A DNA stretch of 64,000 bases from Methanosarcina sp. KYL-1 (GTDB taxonomy: Archaea; Halobacteriota; Methanosarcinia; Methanosarcinales; Methanosarcinaceae), in contig NZ_VOUA01000006.1 of the NCBI RefSeq assembly GCF_024372725.1, positions 1 to 64,000 on the forward strand, read 5' to 3'. The stretch's first letter is position 1, and each line of letters starts with the position of its first letter. The notes under the pieces were generated by a model. The model saw only the letters and a list, made by a program, of their open reading frames with translations. It was not told where the DNA came from and ran no database searches. The translations under genes and the position numbers were made by a program. This document shows, piece by piece, positions 1-9,038 of the stretch.

Positions 1-2
1 TA

Positions 3-152
3 TTTGCTGAAAATGCATCAAATTTATTGACAGGGATTCTACATAGATGTGGAATTGAAAGAACTTTTGAAACAGTGATGAATGTATACGAAAGTCAAGC
101 ATTGGATCCACATGTAAATAGAGAAAGGTTTAGAGAAGAATGGTTTGAATGA
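3..152 (+). CDS. C-terminal end of an unrecognised protein (5' end outside window)
   Basis: An open frame runs from the left edge to a TGA at 150-152 and encodes 49 residues beginning FAENASNLL and ending REEWFE. It contains charged helical-looking stretches and no motif I recognise. The start lies outside the window, so neither length nor family can be judged. It is followed by about 800 bases without a convincing gene. It could also be the tail of a decayed gene. Confidence 0.4.
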   Translation, partial: FAENASNLLTGILHRCGIERTFETVMNVYESQALDPHVNRERFREEWFE

Positions 153-232
153 AAGTTGTAGATTGGAAAAACAGTAACGTAAGAAGGAAAATGAATCTTA
201 ACCGATGACGAATGAATTTAAATATACTTTCT

Positions 233-300
233 GGAAAAGCCGGTCGTCTTCGACGACCGGTGAGAGTGACGGTACCTGAAAAGCAGATTGAAAAAAGGTT
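233..300 (+). repeat. Dispersed hairpin element, copy 1
   Basis: A perfect 9-bp stem (240-248 with 252-260) closes a TTC loop. It is followed by a conserved tail, GGTGAGAGTG then CGGTACCTGAAAA. Related copies lie at 18401-18440 and 50830-50892. One reading frame of copies 1 and 3 encodes a similar peptide (KAGxLRRPVRVxVPE), so conservation may be at RNA or peptide level. Confidence 0.55.
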
Positions 301-450
301 TTTAGGGATAGCTGAAAAGGTGAATTACAGCTGTCCTGTCTGGATTAGCAGGGTTCAATTCGTTTCATGTAGTTGTGATTTCGGTTGAATATTCGGCTCT
401 GCAGAAATTCTCTTTGATAAAAATCCTATTAATTTGAACCGGGTGGGCTA

Positions 451-520
451 AACTGAGTGATCCAAACTGAGTGATCCAAACTGAGTGACCCAAACTGAGT
501 GACCCAAACTGAGTGGACCA
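451..520. repeat. 14-bp minisatellite, about 5 copies
   Basis: Tandem copies of aaactgagtgatcc, with the last copies changed to gaccc and ggacc. There is no coding capacity. It is one of at least nine short-period tandem arrays in spacers of this window. Confidence 0.8.
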
Positions 521-865
521 ATCAGTACTTTTACATCTTTATTTAAGCCTCTTACAGATGATTAAGAGAGGTTTTCTACAAAGCCCAACATATCATTTCT
601 TTTCAATCACTCATTTTCTTAGTGGAAATTTCATATTCTTGCTAGAAATTTGTATAACCTGAATACATTTTTTATAACCTGAATTCATTTCTGGACCATT
701 GTTACTACACTCAAATACCAATTTATTCCTGAAACAGGTATTTTTAAGGGTTTTTTACCGTGGAAAGGCGAAAAAACACCCCTTTAGAAATAAAAGCCGT
801 TTGAAAGCAGCTATACAGAGTTCAAAACAAGTATTTTAATATGAAACAATTTTTATAGAAATTAA

Positions 866-880
866 CCTATATATATTGAC
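866..880 (+). promoter_or_regulatory. TATA-like box upstream of the membrane protein gene
   Basis: CTATATATAT fits the archaeal TATA consensus and lies about 80 bases before the ATG at 957. A G-rich Shine-Dalgarno-like run (938-944) lies between them. The assignment rests on sequence and position only. Confidence 0.4.
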
Positions 881-956
881 AAGTATAATACGCTGAAATC
901 AGGCCTTGCCTGGGGGACAGCAGGCCGGAAATGAATGAGGGGGGAACAAACTCGAC

Positions 957-2060
957 ATGGCAGAAACTTCGGACCTGTTGATATTCTGGGCTGTGGTTAT
1001 GGCCCGCTTCTTAATACCGCTTACTATTCCGCGCTACCCTCTCCCGGGTGTGCTGGCTTCCCTGATTCTTGATATGGTCGACCAGACGATATTCCAGCTG
1101 TTTACAAACCTGCCCCTGGAAGGTTACCAGGGATATGATAAGGCCCTTGACATTTATTACCTGAGTATCACCTACCTTTCGACGCTCCGCAACTGGTCGA
1201 ACCTCTACGCCTTTAAGTTGGACCGCTTCCTCTTCTACTACCGGCTGGTAGGCGTAGCTATTTTCGAAATGGTACACCTGCGCTACCTGCTGCTTATTTT
1301 CCCCAACACCTTCGAGTACTTCTTCATCTTCTACGAAGCCGTCCGCCTGAAATGGGACCCGAAGGTTTTGACAAAAAGAAAGTTGATCGCTGCAGCAGCC
1401 CTTATCTGGGTTTTCGTCAAGATACCCCAGGAATACTGGATCCACGTCGCCCAGCTGGACACCACTGACTGGATCAAAGCCAACCCCTCAAACGCCCTCA
1501 TCCTGGTTGCCTATGCAGCATTCCTGCTCGGCCTGGCCTGGTGGCTGCTCCGGGACCTGCCTCCTGCCCGGAAGGGCCTGAAATTCGAAGCCCTCCCTGT
1601 AGCAGCCGCCCCGGTTGTCCCCCCCATACCAAAAACGGTGAAGGAGCAGCGGGAACGCCTCATAAACAAGCAGGTAATCGAGAAAATCGTGCTGATCTCC
1701 CTCCTGACCATAATCTTCGCCCAGATACTTCCGGGCGTTCGGGCAAACAACATCCAGATATCCATTGCCGTGGCTTTCATCATCATAGTAAACACGGCCC
1801 TGAGTCACTGGCTGGCCCGGCGCGGAAGGCACTGGAGTTCCATTGTAAGGGAATTTATCGTGATGTCACTGGTAAATACCGGCCTCATCCTCCTCTTAAA
1901 CTTCCTCAGCCCCAGGTACGAAGGCTCAATCAACCTCGAGAACACGCTCTTCTTCGTCCTGCTCCTGACCCTGATCGTCACCCTCTACGACCGCTACTGG
2001 CAGCTCCATGCCAATAACAATGCCAACAGCCATTCTGTCGGAGAGGGAAAAAAGGAGTGA
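957..2060 (+). CDS. Conserved multi-pass membrane protein
   Basis: This 367-residue protein is mostly hydrophobic helices, about 8-9 membrane segments, with a charged Pro/Ala-rich linker around residues 205-240 (PVAAAPVVPPIPKTVKEQ) that splits it into an N-terminal block of about five segments and a C-terminal block of about four. Aromatic-rich motifs near the start (RFLIPLTIPRYPLPG and LDMVDQTIFQ) resemble a conserved uncharacterised membrane family. I do not recognise a transport or enzymatic signature, so no function is assigned. The ATG is preceded by a GAGGGGGG run about 12 bases upstream. No neighbour gives a functional hint. The protein ends in a hydrophilic tail. Confidence 0.8.
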   Translation: MAETSDLLIFWAVVMARFLIPLTIPRYPLPGVLASLILDMVDQTIFQLFTNLPLEGYQGYDKALDIYYLSITYLSTLRNWSNLYAFKLDRFLFYYRLVGVAIFEMVHLRYLLLIFPNTFEYFFIFYEAVRLKWDPKVLTKRKLIAAAALIWVFVKIPQEYWIHVAQLDTTDWIKANPSNALILVAYAAFLLGLAWWLLRDLPPARKGLKFEALPVAAAPVVPPIPKTVKEQRERLINKQVIEKIVLISLLTIIFAQILPGVRANNIQISIAVAFIIIVNTALSHWLARRGRHWSSIVREFIVMSLVNTGLILLLNFLSPRYEGSINLENTLFFVLLLTLIVTLYDRYWQLHANNNANSHSVGEGKKE

Positions 2061-2112
2061 AAAACAGGGGAGATCCGCTGGCATTTTTCACGATACGGAA
2101 TGCACTTCAACT

Positions 2113-2252
2113 GCTTGATTATGCCACTTGATTACGCCACTTGATTACGCCACTTGATTACGTCACTTGATTACGCCACTTGATTATCCCGCTTAATTAT
2201 CCCGCTTAATTATCCCGCTTAATTATCCCGCCTGATTCTCCCGCTCGATTAT
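2113..2252. repeat. 13-bp minisatellite, about 11 copies
   Basis: Two sub-arrays are joined. Copies of ttgattacgccac grade into copies of ttaattatcccgc. It fills most of the spacer between the membrane protein and the small HEAT-repeat gene. Confidence 0.8.
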
Positions 2253-2341
2253 GTACGACCTTAACAACCAACCGCGGGATCAAAGACAAAATAAAAGAGA
2301 ACAGTTTTAAATCCGGAGGTATTAAATTATAATGGTGTTGG

Positions 2342-2989
2342 TTGGTGTTTAATCTAGAAGAGATACATAAAAAGAGTGAAAGTAGTGATCCCTATGAACG
2401 CAGAGAATCTGTCTGTCAGTTAAGAAGAGAGTTCAGCTCCTTGCCTGACAAACAAAAAGCATGGGAAGAGCTGATAAAATTCACAGCTGATGAAGACAGT
2501 GTTGTGCGGCACTGGGCAGTCCAGGAGCTGGGAAAAACGTTCCAGCAAATCCCGGAAAAACAAAAAGCATGGGAAGACCTGCACAGACTGACCCTTGACG
2601 AAGACAGCTTTTTGCGGCATTGGGCAGCAGAAGCTTTGGGAAAAGCGTTCCAGCAAATCCCGGAAAAACAAAAAGCATGGGAAGACCTGCACAGGCTGGC
2701 AGCGGATGAATACGGTGTTGTGCGGCTCTGGGCAGCGGAAGCCCTGGGAGAAGCGTTCCAGCAAATCCCGGAAAAACAAAAAGCATGGGAAGACCTTATA
2801 AAACTCACGGATGACGAATACAGCGGTGTGCGGTTCTGGGCAGCCCATGCACTTGAAAACGCATTCCAGCAAACCCCGGGAAAACAAAAAGCATGGGAAG
2901 ACCTCCAGAGACTGACCCTTGACGAAGACGACGAAGTGAGAGGGAAAGCCAGAGAGGCAGTTGAAAAAGAATCACAAATTCCCGTGTAA
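2342..2989 (+). CDS. Small HEAT-repeat protein, five 36-residue modules
   Basis: The 215-residue protein is built from five near-identical 36-residue modules, each with Lys-Gln-Lys-Ala-Trp-Glu-(Asp/Glu)-Leu followed by a DED..VR.WA helix, typical of HEAT-like alpha-alpha repeats used for protein binding. Stretches of the underlying DNA are almost identical between modules, which suggests recent expansion. It is closely related to the 14-module protein at 15578-18340 and lacks that protein's C-terminal domain. The start is unclear. A good GGAGGT (2315-2320) sits before ATG 2332, but that ATG is out of frame and stops after six codons; the gene frame opens with TTG 2342 or GTG 2345. A one-base frameshift at the start is possible. 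The cellular role is unknown. Confidence 0.75.
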   Translation: MVFNLEEIHKKSESSDPYERRESVCQLRREFSSLPDKQKAWEELIKFTADEDSVVRHWAVQELGKTFQQIPEKQKAWEDLHRLTLDEDSFLRHWAAEALGKAFQQIPEKQKAWEDLHRLAADEYGVVRLWAAEALGEAFQQIPEKQKAWEDLIKLTDDEYSGVRFWAAHALENAFQQTPGKQKAWEDLQRLTLDEDDEVRGKAREAVEKESQIPV

Positions 2990-3046
2990 ACGGGAAGGGA
3001 AATTGAAGCATTTTTAGCCCTCTTTACAGGAATTATTTTTTTGGAT

Positions 3047-3298
3047 TTAGCTCGCCGTTTGACACCGGTTCCCCTCTGGCCTTGATCTGAAGATCCTGGA
3101 CGCATGAAACCTGAACAAATATTTCATCTCATACACCTGCAGATCCGTCTCCTCACTTAATTCCCGGATTGTCGCCTGCATGCTTCCTTCTTTCAGTTTA
3201 CCCGGGAAAACGATAGAAACCTCCTCTCTACTCACGAACACTTTTTTACACCTCAAAACCATCTCCACACCCACGGCAACTTTCTTGCCCCAACCCAA
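3047..3298 (-). pseudogene. Remnant of a Nudix hydrolase
   Basis: The minus-strand frame encodes IRELSEETDLQVYEMKYLF, which matches the heart of a Nudix box (REL.EET.L followed by a hydrophobic strand). The upstream GGxxExGE part is degraded to PGKLKEGS. The 83-residue frame lacks the fold's other strands and runs into unrelated sequence after about residue 70. I read it as a decayed fragment rather than an active enzyme. A complete Nudix protein (nudC-like) is encoded elsewhere in the window. Confidence 0.45.
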
Positions 3299-3299
3299 T

Positions 3300-3812
3300 T
3301 CCCGAGCACAGGGCAGGAACTTTCATTGTGAAAAAGGTTCAAAGGTGGTCAAAATTTTAATGAAGAAAATTTTCTGAAAAAGTACCTTTCCTGAGATTGT
3401 CAGATTAACAATAATCAACTTAAGGACAGGGCAAATAATATCTCTTAGAAGCCAATTGAAAAAAGAATCTATGAATTGATGGAAAGAAAAATACGGGCGA
3501 AACAAAATTTAAATATTGAGACAGATATTAATGCTGGCTATGAAAAGAAAGTTTCAAAGAGATCTGGTGTCAGCCTTTGGCTGGTTCCTCATCTGGCTGG
3601 TCGTCAAAAGCTATGTGGAAACTTATCACACTTGATTCCCACAGGGGCAGCAGAAAAATCAGGCCTGTCCCATAAACCTTTTTTTACGAATTCAAGAATG
3701 TTTCTCGCGAAAGAGTTTCGCGAAAGAGAAAAACCAGCTTCTTTATTTTTCAACTAAAAAAATAACATACTTCACAAACAATTTTTTATATATCAAAACC
3801 AGATTTACCTCC
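3300..3812. other. Intergenic, no supported gene
   Basis: Open frames here are short and compositionally poor. I see no RBS-supported start and no RNA gene. Confidence 0.5.
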
Positions 3813-4346
3813 ATGGATGCCTTCTGGTCCCGCTCCAGTACTCTCGGCGCAAAACAGAAAGCCTTTTCCTGGCGGATAGACACCCGGGGAAATATTTTCA
3901 TAAAAAGGAAGTTCAGGCACGCCCGCTTCCCAAGAATCGATAAGATTAGCTGCACCCACCTGAACAAACTGGACGGGTTCATGCAGGACCGGGAGTGGAA
4001 AGACCTGGCAAATAACGTTGCAAAACTGCACCGGAGAAACGAAAAGGAAGGGATCGGAAATTTCCTTTACAGGCTCAGGCCTGATGTGTCTTATGCCCAG
4101 CTCTCAAGTCAGTTGGGGGCTATTTTTTACCGGTCCGGGGTCTGGGAGTGGAATGAACAGAAAAGGGGGATGCAGTTCCAGCTGCTTCCGGGAGACTGGA
4201 GGGAAAAAACGGTTGGGTATTACCGGAGTTCGCTTGAGAAAGAACACGGGTCCATTTTAGGGGAAAGATATCCGGAAGCAGGGGAAAAAGGCGAAGGATG
4301 CCAGAAAGCTGAACAGACCAGGCTTTCGGCTTTTTTCAGCTCTTGA
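3813..4346 (+). CDS. Conserved hypothetical basic protein
   Basis: A 177-residue basic protein, rich in Arg, Lys, Trp and Phe, with segments such as HLNKLDGFMQDREWKDLAN and GVWEWNEQKRGMQFQLLPGDW. There are no membrane segments and no signal peptide. I do not recognise the family. The ATG at 3813 lies 30 or more bases after an AT-rich stretch, and no strong Shine-Dalgarno sequence is visible. It is followed at once by a 15-bp minisatellite. The composition is coherent enough to be a real gene, but its function cannot be given. Confidence 0.55.
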   Translation: MDAFWSRSSTLGAKQKAFSWRIDTRGNIFIKRKFRHARFPRIDKISCTHLNKLDGFMQDREWKDLANNVAKLHRRNEKEGIGNFLYRLRPDVSYAQLSSQLGAIFYRSGVWEWNEQKRGMQFQLLPGDWREKTVGYYRSSLEKEHGSILGERYPEAGEKGEGCQKAEQTRLSAFFSS

Positions 4347-4359
4347 GTGAAAAAATGAC

Positions 4360-4432
4360 AAAAGGTAAACAGGCAAAAGGTAAACAGGCAAAAGGTAAAC
4401 GGGCAAAAGGTAAACGGGCAAAAGGTAAGCGG
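4360..4432. repeat. 15-bp minisatellite, about 5 copies
   Basis: Tandem copies of aaaaggtaaacaggc (later copies read acgggc) lie just after the stop of the hypothetical gene and before the 3' end of the convergent small membrane protein gene. Confidence 0.8.
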
Positions 4433-4457
4433 ATAAAAGAATAAAAGAATAAAAAAG

Positions 4458-4736
4458 TTAAAAAGTTTTATTCTTAGAATATATTGCGTTTTCAGTTGCC
4501 TTCCAGTTGTTCCTGAGAATTTTCACAGAAGCCGCTGAAATAACGGCCAGGAACCCGTAAAGAAATATCATGAAAATTATGGGAGAGGCGTCCGTGAATC
4601 TGGAAGCTGAAACAGTGCCTGCTTGAAGGTCATTTAAGTTAATGACTTCCAGGAGGTTAAGGACCTCTTTGAGCAGCATGGAAATAAAAAGGGCCAGGAT
4701 TGAGTAAAAAGACAGTATTATTATATTTAGTTTCAC
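4458..4736 (-). CDS. Small two-span membrane protein, unknown
   Basis: A 92-residue protein with a hydrophobic N-terminal helix (residues 3-22) and a second one around residues 50-72, separated by a polar segment. The tail is basic and hydrophilic. There is no family signature. It is transcribed toward the minisatellite at 4360-4432 and has no operon partner. The start ATG is plausible, although no clear Shine-Dalgarno is seen. It could be an orphan membrane gene. Confidence 0.4.
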   Translation of the reverse strand: MKLNIIILSFYSILALFISMLLKEVLNLLEVINLNDLQAGTVSASRFTDASPIIFMIFLYGFLAVISAASVKILRNNWKATENAIYSKNKTF

Positions 4737-5272
4737 ACCGTCCCTTATCCTCTTCTTTCCATATAGTTGTTTCTACACTCCGGAATTTCCATGTAAAGGG
4801 TCTTAAATTAGCTCTGAAAATCGATGTTCTAATTTGAGAATCACTTCTCAAAGTAAGACTGCCCTATCAAAAATTTCATTTTTTGTATCTATTAAGCATA
4901 CCAAAAATCAGTCGATTGATGCTGATTTTGAGGTTTCAAAAACATGGAATTACCAACTTACGTAAAACAGAAAAACACAATCAATAGCCGACAATTATAT
5001 AAAATAAGGCAAGATGATCTTGCCCGTTTTACATTTAGGAGGATGTCTATTGATGTTGTTTTTCATACGCTGAATAGTTACCCAAAAACTAATATTGTGT
5101 TGAAATTATAAATATAAACTTATGTCCTTCAATGAAATCGATGATGTTCCATGGAATCCATAGAACCTTATTTCCCCCCAAAAACCACATCTTTTAAGAC
5201 CTCATGCCGATCTAAGGAGTTAATGAACGTAATTTTGCAGGCCAGGTCGTGAGCTCCCCAACAGATTTTGAA
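4737..5272. other. Intergenic with a hairpin and a possible 55-codon frame
   Basis: It contains an 8-bp inverted repeat (4904-4911 with 4922-4929, 10-base loop) directly before a small open frame at 4944-5111. The rest is AT-rich without supported features. Confidence 0.45.
4944..5111 (+). CDS. Possible small basic ORF (55 aa)
   Basis: An ATG frame of 55 codons encodes a basic peptide beginning MELPTYVKQKN and containing RQLYKIRQDDLARFTFRR. A hairpin ends 15 bases before the ATG and there is no clear Shine-Dalgarno. It might be a gene fragment, for example of a mobile element. Evidence is weak. Confidence 0.2.
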   Translation: MELPTYVKQKNTINSRQLYKIRQDDLARFTFRRMSIDVVFHTLNSYPKTNIVLKL

Positions 5273-5986
5273 TCATAACTTTGTAGCTATGATTGAAACC
5301 AGATTAAAGTAGTTTCCACCTTCAGCTTCCATCATTCCTATATCCCTGCGAGCATAGTCGTTATCACACAAAAGCCAATCCTGCCAGGATTCTTTTAAGC
5401 AATTTAATTCTTTGCATTCTTTAATACTTACCAAATCAGAGTTTTTCCATAAATTACACCACCAATCAAATGAGTGTAGAGTTAAAGTCATATCATCACA
5501 CCAGTATGGCACTAATTCTGCTGGAACTCCATTTGTAAATTCCTGCTTCAAGCCCGGAACTGCAACTGCTATTTGCCCTCCTTTTTTTACAAGTGGAGCA
5601 AAATACTTTGTCAAATAATCTTTTTCAACCCCGAAATAGTGATAGGCATCTATACTGATAGCAGCATCAAAAAATTCATTTGCAAACGGCAAATCGTGGG
5701 CTTCCGCGTGTATTGGTATTATTTTATCTTCCAGTCCCATTGACTTGATTCTCTCATAGTTATCTGTTGCACTTATCCAGAGATCAGTTGCAAAAACCGT
5801 AACATCATATTCTTTTGCCAGGAATATTGAGGTCAGCCCTCTCCCACAGCCGAGATCAAGTATTCTCATGCCTTTCTCAAGCTTCAAAGATTCGGACACT
5901 TCCTCAAGAACCTTCATTGCGTTTGGTCCCATCATGTTTTCTTTAACAAAATCAAAATCGTATCTGTTACTTTTTGTAAACGTCAT
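5273..5986 (-). CDS. SAM-dependent class I methyltransferase
   Basis: About 237 residues with the class I methyltransferase SAM site: motif I ILDLGCGRGLTS near residue 45, an acidic residue ending strand 2 (ATDLW), motif III-like HDLPF, and FDAAISIDAYHYFG at strand 4. The substrate is not evident; the C-terminal region rich in Trp, Cys and Asp may form the acceptor site. ATG 5986 is taken as start; GTG 5995, three codons earlier, is an alternative. It is divergent from the TrmB-family regulator at 6222 across 235 bases, which suggests that regulator controls it. The family is broad, so only the general activity is assigned. Confidence 0.8.
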   Translation of the reverse strand: MTFTKSNRYDFDFVKENMMGPNAMKVLEEVSESLKLEKGMRILDLGCGRGLTSIFLAKEYDVTVFATDLWISATDNYERIKSMGLEDKIIPIHAEAHDLPFANEFFDAAISIDAYHYFGVEKDYLTKYFAPLVKKGGQIAVAVPGLKQEFTNGVPAELVPYWCDDMTLTLHSFDWWCNLWKNSDLVSIKECKELNCLKESWQDWLLCDNDYARRDIGMMEAEGGNYFNLVSIIATKL

Positions 5987-6221
5987 CTTGACCACTTTTA
6001 GTTAATCTATTCCATATTATTTCATGGAGTTTGTTCCTTAGAATTCTTCTACAGGTTCAGTGTAACCTTTGCCACATATCGTTCTTTTATTTGAATGAAT
6101 GTATTCGGTCAGCATAGCCCTTAACTTAACAACTTCACTTTCATATGCTTGAACAGTAGTCTTAATATCGTTCGGAAAGATAACCGTTTTACTCTACAAT
6201 AAACTGAAAAGTAGTGAAAAG

Positions 6222-7049
6222 ATGGATGAAAAATTACTTGCAAAAATCGGATTAAACAGGTATGAGAGTTCGGTTTACCTGACACTTCTAAAACAGGATT
6301 CTATGGAAGCAAGCAAATTATCAAATGCATCGAAAGTCCCTATAGGAAAGATCTACGAGGTTCTAAAAGCCCTCAAAAACTATGAGCTTGTCGAAATCCA
6401 GCCGTCAAGGCCACAAAGATACCGGGTGGTTGATCCTGAAAGAGCATTTAAACTCATGTACAAAAGAAAAGAGGAAGAAGCACTCAATGAGCTCAAAATG
6501 CTTAAAGAAACATTTGATGAAATCGAAAGGGAACTTTGCAACGACAATTCACCACAAAATGTTGAAACTGTCTTCTGGCCTGACAGGTTCCGTAATAATG
6601 AACTGAATGAAATGGTGGCTTCGGCTTTTGAGAAAATCGAGCATGAAATATGTGTTGTAATCCATAGTAAGTACAGACCTGGAAGATCGGAACTATATGA
6701 TTCCGCGGTATCCACCTTCAGCAAAGCTTATTTGAGTTTAGTACAGCGCGGCGTAAAAGTTAAAATGTTGGACCCGGGATCACAATTACTGCCATCTTTT
6801 AAAGAGCTTATTGATTTGATAGAAGACCTGTCATTTAAACGCAATATTAAGGACCTGATGGAAATAAGAATTTTAGAAACCGAATACAATTTTGTAATCA
6901 TTGATTCCAGGATAACCCTGCTCGATATTGAAGACCAGTTCAATACGGGTAGAAACCTCGGTATGACAAGAATATATGATGAATCATATGCAAAGCGATT
7001 TAAGGCAAAATTTGATGAACTCTGGGCAAAGGGTGAATTGTTTCTCTGA
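6222..7049 (+). CDS. TrmB-family transcriptional regulator
   Basis: The 275-residue protein begins with a TrmB-type winged helix (residues 1-75: GLNRYESSVYLTLLKQ, then SNASKVPIGKIYEVLKALKNYELVEI, then the wing RPQRYRVVDPERAF). A short coiled coil (residues 80-110) and a C-terminal effector-sensing domain (residues 115-275) follow. TrmB proteins bind DNA as dimers and respond to small ligands, often sugars; the ligand here is unknown. The ATG has no strong Shine-Dalgarno. The divergent methyltransferase at 5273-5986 is the likeliest target. Regulation of that gene is inferred from arrangement only. Confidence 0.85.
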   Translation: MDEKLLAKIGLNRYESSVYLTLLKQDSMEASKLSNASKVPIGKIYEVLKALKNYELVEIQPSRPQRYRVVDPERAFKLMYKRKEEEALNELKMLKETFDEIERELCNDNSPQNVETVFWPDRFRNNELNEMVASAFEKIEHEICVVIHSKYRPGRSELYDSAVSTFSKAYLSLVQRGVKVKMLDPGSQLLPSFKELIDLIEDLSFKRNIKDLMEIRILETEYNFVIIDSRITLLDIEDQFNTGRNLGMTRIYDESYAKRFKAKFDELWAKGELFL

Positions 7050-7733
7050 CATTTATTCCATAGGATCCGCTAAACCTTGAAGAAAACCGGGAGTAGATAC
7101 AGAAAATCGAAGATTTTTTTCTCTTCAGGCTGTTCAGCTGGTCAACTACCCCTCCCTGTCTCCTTCGGAGCCGAGAAAGGGGCTTGAATGTCCCTGAATT
7201 CTCTCAGATCATTTCATTCGTTTGGATGGTTGACAAGCACCCCTGGTACTCCACGCTATATATCGGTATCGGCATTTTTCCAACCAATCCGATATTGAGG
7301 ATTTTCCCGGTTTAATGAAAACATACTTTTTTGGCACCGACACCAGCGAAGGGTCGTGCAATTTAATTGTACGGTCCGGAAGTTTTGCCTGGATCGTCTG
7401 AGTATCGGTATCGGGAAAATTTTGAGTAATCCGACATATGACATATTTTATGGCCTGAAAGGTTTGTTCATTTTGCTTCACTTTCCTGAGCAGCCTTTGA
7501 ACAATCGGCTTTCAGGTCCCTGGGCTCTCACCGGTCGAGCCTGCGAGACCGGTTTTTCCAAAAAAGTTAATGGACAAAGGCGTTTTAGACAAAGAAATTC
7601 GAGTTGGATATTGCCAGCTTTGAGCTTTCTGTCCTGGTATTCAAACATGCTCAATTTCAGAAAGATCTATTCAATCGGTACGTCAACATATATTTACAGT
7701 TAAAGCCCATGTCAGAAATTTGAGCCATTTCAA
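7050..7733. other. Intergenic with direct repeats and a terminator-like hairpin
   Basis: Short direct repeats of tatcggtatcgg occur near 7260 and 7403. A perfect 7-bp stem (7530-7536 with 7547-7553) is followed by a T run. Open frames here have no family signature. It may be the remnant of a lost element. Confidence 0.45.
7530..7557 (+). terminator. Hairpin followed by T run
   Basis: ACCGGTC pairs with GACCGGT around a 10-base loop, followed by TTTTT. This is a terminator-like structure about 480 bases after the TrmB-type gene. It could equally be part of a decayed repeat. Confidence 0.3.
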
Positions 7734-9038
7734 TTAATCAGTCCCCAGGATCCATTTCCATAGGGGGACATAACTGATCCCTGATTCTTCTTTTTCGAGG
7801 TTCTTAGTTAGCAGGACCAGCCCGGAAACCCTGTCCCCGAAATGCTCCTTGAATTCCAGCAGGGCATTGATTTCTCCTGCCCTTATGCGGTCCGTATAGC
7901 TGCAGTTTATACCTGTGAGCATCTGATCCCTGCCTTTTATGACAAAATCCACTTCTCTTTTTTGCTTCCAGTAAAAGAATTCCGCTTTTCTTCGCTTCAA
8001 TTCTATAAATGTAAGGTTTTCCGCAAGCCTCCCTTCATCGGCAGAAAAGGTGAATGCTACTGAATTCCGGAGCCCGTTGTCTATGCAGTAGACTTTCCTG
8101 GGCATTTTGATTGAGATCGAATCTTTAACAGAGTAGGAAAAGAAATTCAGCTGGTAGATGAGGTAGGCCTGTTCCAGGTAAAGCAGGTATTCTTTGAGGC
8201 TGTTTACGGAGAGTCCCGTAGCGTTTGAAATTTTCGAATAGCTCAGGAGGGTGGAGACGTTCGCCAGGGAATAGTTTGCAAGTTCGATAAGTTTTGCACT
8301 TTCCCGGATCTTCCGGCCCACAACTATGTCCCGGAGGAGGATGCTGTTGAAGTATTCGGTTAGCCGAAGGTGGTTGATGTCCGAATCTTCCTCCAGGACA
8401 ACTTCGGGAAAACCTCCTTTGAAGAGGTATCTGTTGAAATGGTGCAGAACCACATTTTTCTGGACGTCGGGGTCTTTCAGTTCAAAACCCACGAAATCCA
8501 GGTACTCCCCAAAGGAGATGGGGAAGATGTGCTGCGTGATCATCCTCCCGGTCAGGAGGGTTGCAAGCCGGTCAGAGAGCATGGTACTGTTCGAACCGGT
8601 GAGCACGAATTTGATTTCTTCCCCGTGGAGGTCGTAAAACTTCTTGACCCACTGCTCCCAGCCTTCGATGTTCTGGATTTCATCCAGGAAGATGTATTTT
8701 CTCCCTTCAGGTGCATGCAGCTCGATATATTCGGCGAAGATGCGGTCGAGTATCCCTATGCTTTTGTCCTCGAAAGGTTCGTCAAGGTTGAAGTAGAGGA
8801 TATTTTCAGGTTCCACCCCCTGCCCGACCAGGTAGTCTATCGCCTGGTACATCAAAGTCGATTTCCCGCACCTCCTGACCCCGGTAATGCAGACGACTTC
8901 CCTTATGCCCATAAGTTTCAGGATCCTTTCAAGGGTCCGGGGACGGGAGATCCTCTTTTTGGATTCAGGGACTTTGCCCTCTGTCCACCAGGGGTTCCAA
9001 ATCTTCATGAGCTGCTTCATAAAGAAGTATTTGAGCAC
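7734..9038 (-). CDS. AAA-type ATPase with DUF4143 domain
   Basis: The 434-residue protein has an N-terminal ATPase domain with Walker A GVRRCGKST (near residue 55), Walker B YIFLDEIQNIEGWE (near 118) and a sensor-like FVLTGSNSTML, then a C-terminal DUF4143 region of restriction-endonuclease-like type (ENLTFIELKRRKAEFFYWKQKREVDFVI). This archaeal and bacterial family is abundant and mobile; its role is poorly defined. The intact motifs argue for an active ATPase. The gene is preceded by an AT-rich spacer and is divergent from the HicB-like genes, beginning an accessory region. Confidence 0.85.
   Translation of the reverse strand: MLKYFFMKQLMKIWNPWWTEGKVPESKKRISRPRTLERILKLMGIREVVCITGVRRCGKSTLMYQAIDYLVGQGVEPENILYFNLDEPFEDKSIGILDRIFAEYIELHAPEGRKYIFLDEIQNIEGWEQWVKKFYDLHGEEIKFVLTGSNSTMLSDRLATLLTGRMITQHIFPISFGEYLDFVGFELKDPDVQKNVVLHHFNRYLFKGGFPEVVLEEDSDINHLRLTEYFNSILLRDIVVGRKIRESAKLIELANYSLANVSTLLSYSKISNATGLSVNSLKEYLLYLEQAYLIYQLNFFSYSVKDSISIKMPRKVYCIDNGLRNSVAFTFSADEGRLAENLTFIELKRRKAEFFYWKQKREVDFVIKGRDQMLTGINCSYTDRIRAGEINALLEFKEHFGDRVSGLVLLTKNLEKEESGISYVPLWKWILGTD

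Larger units (their letters stand above)
153..956. other. Intergenic region with dispersed hairpin element and minisatellite
   Basis: I see no convincing gene here. It holds a 20-base segment (197-216) that recurs at 33132-33151, a dispersed 9-bp hairpin element (about 233-300), a 14-bp minisatellite (451-520), and an AT-rich promoter-like stretch near 866-880 in front of the gene at 957. Confidence 0.6.

Noticed and set aside
3476-3757. 93-residue ORF between Nudix remnant and hypothetical gene
   Set aside because: Heterogeneous composition, no motif, weak start; I could not support it as a gene.
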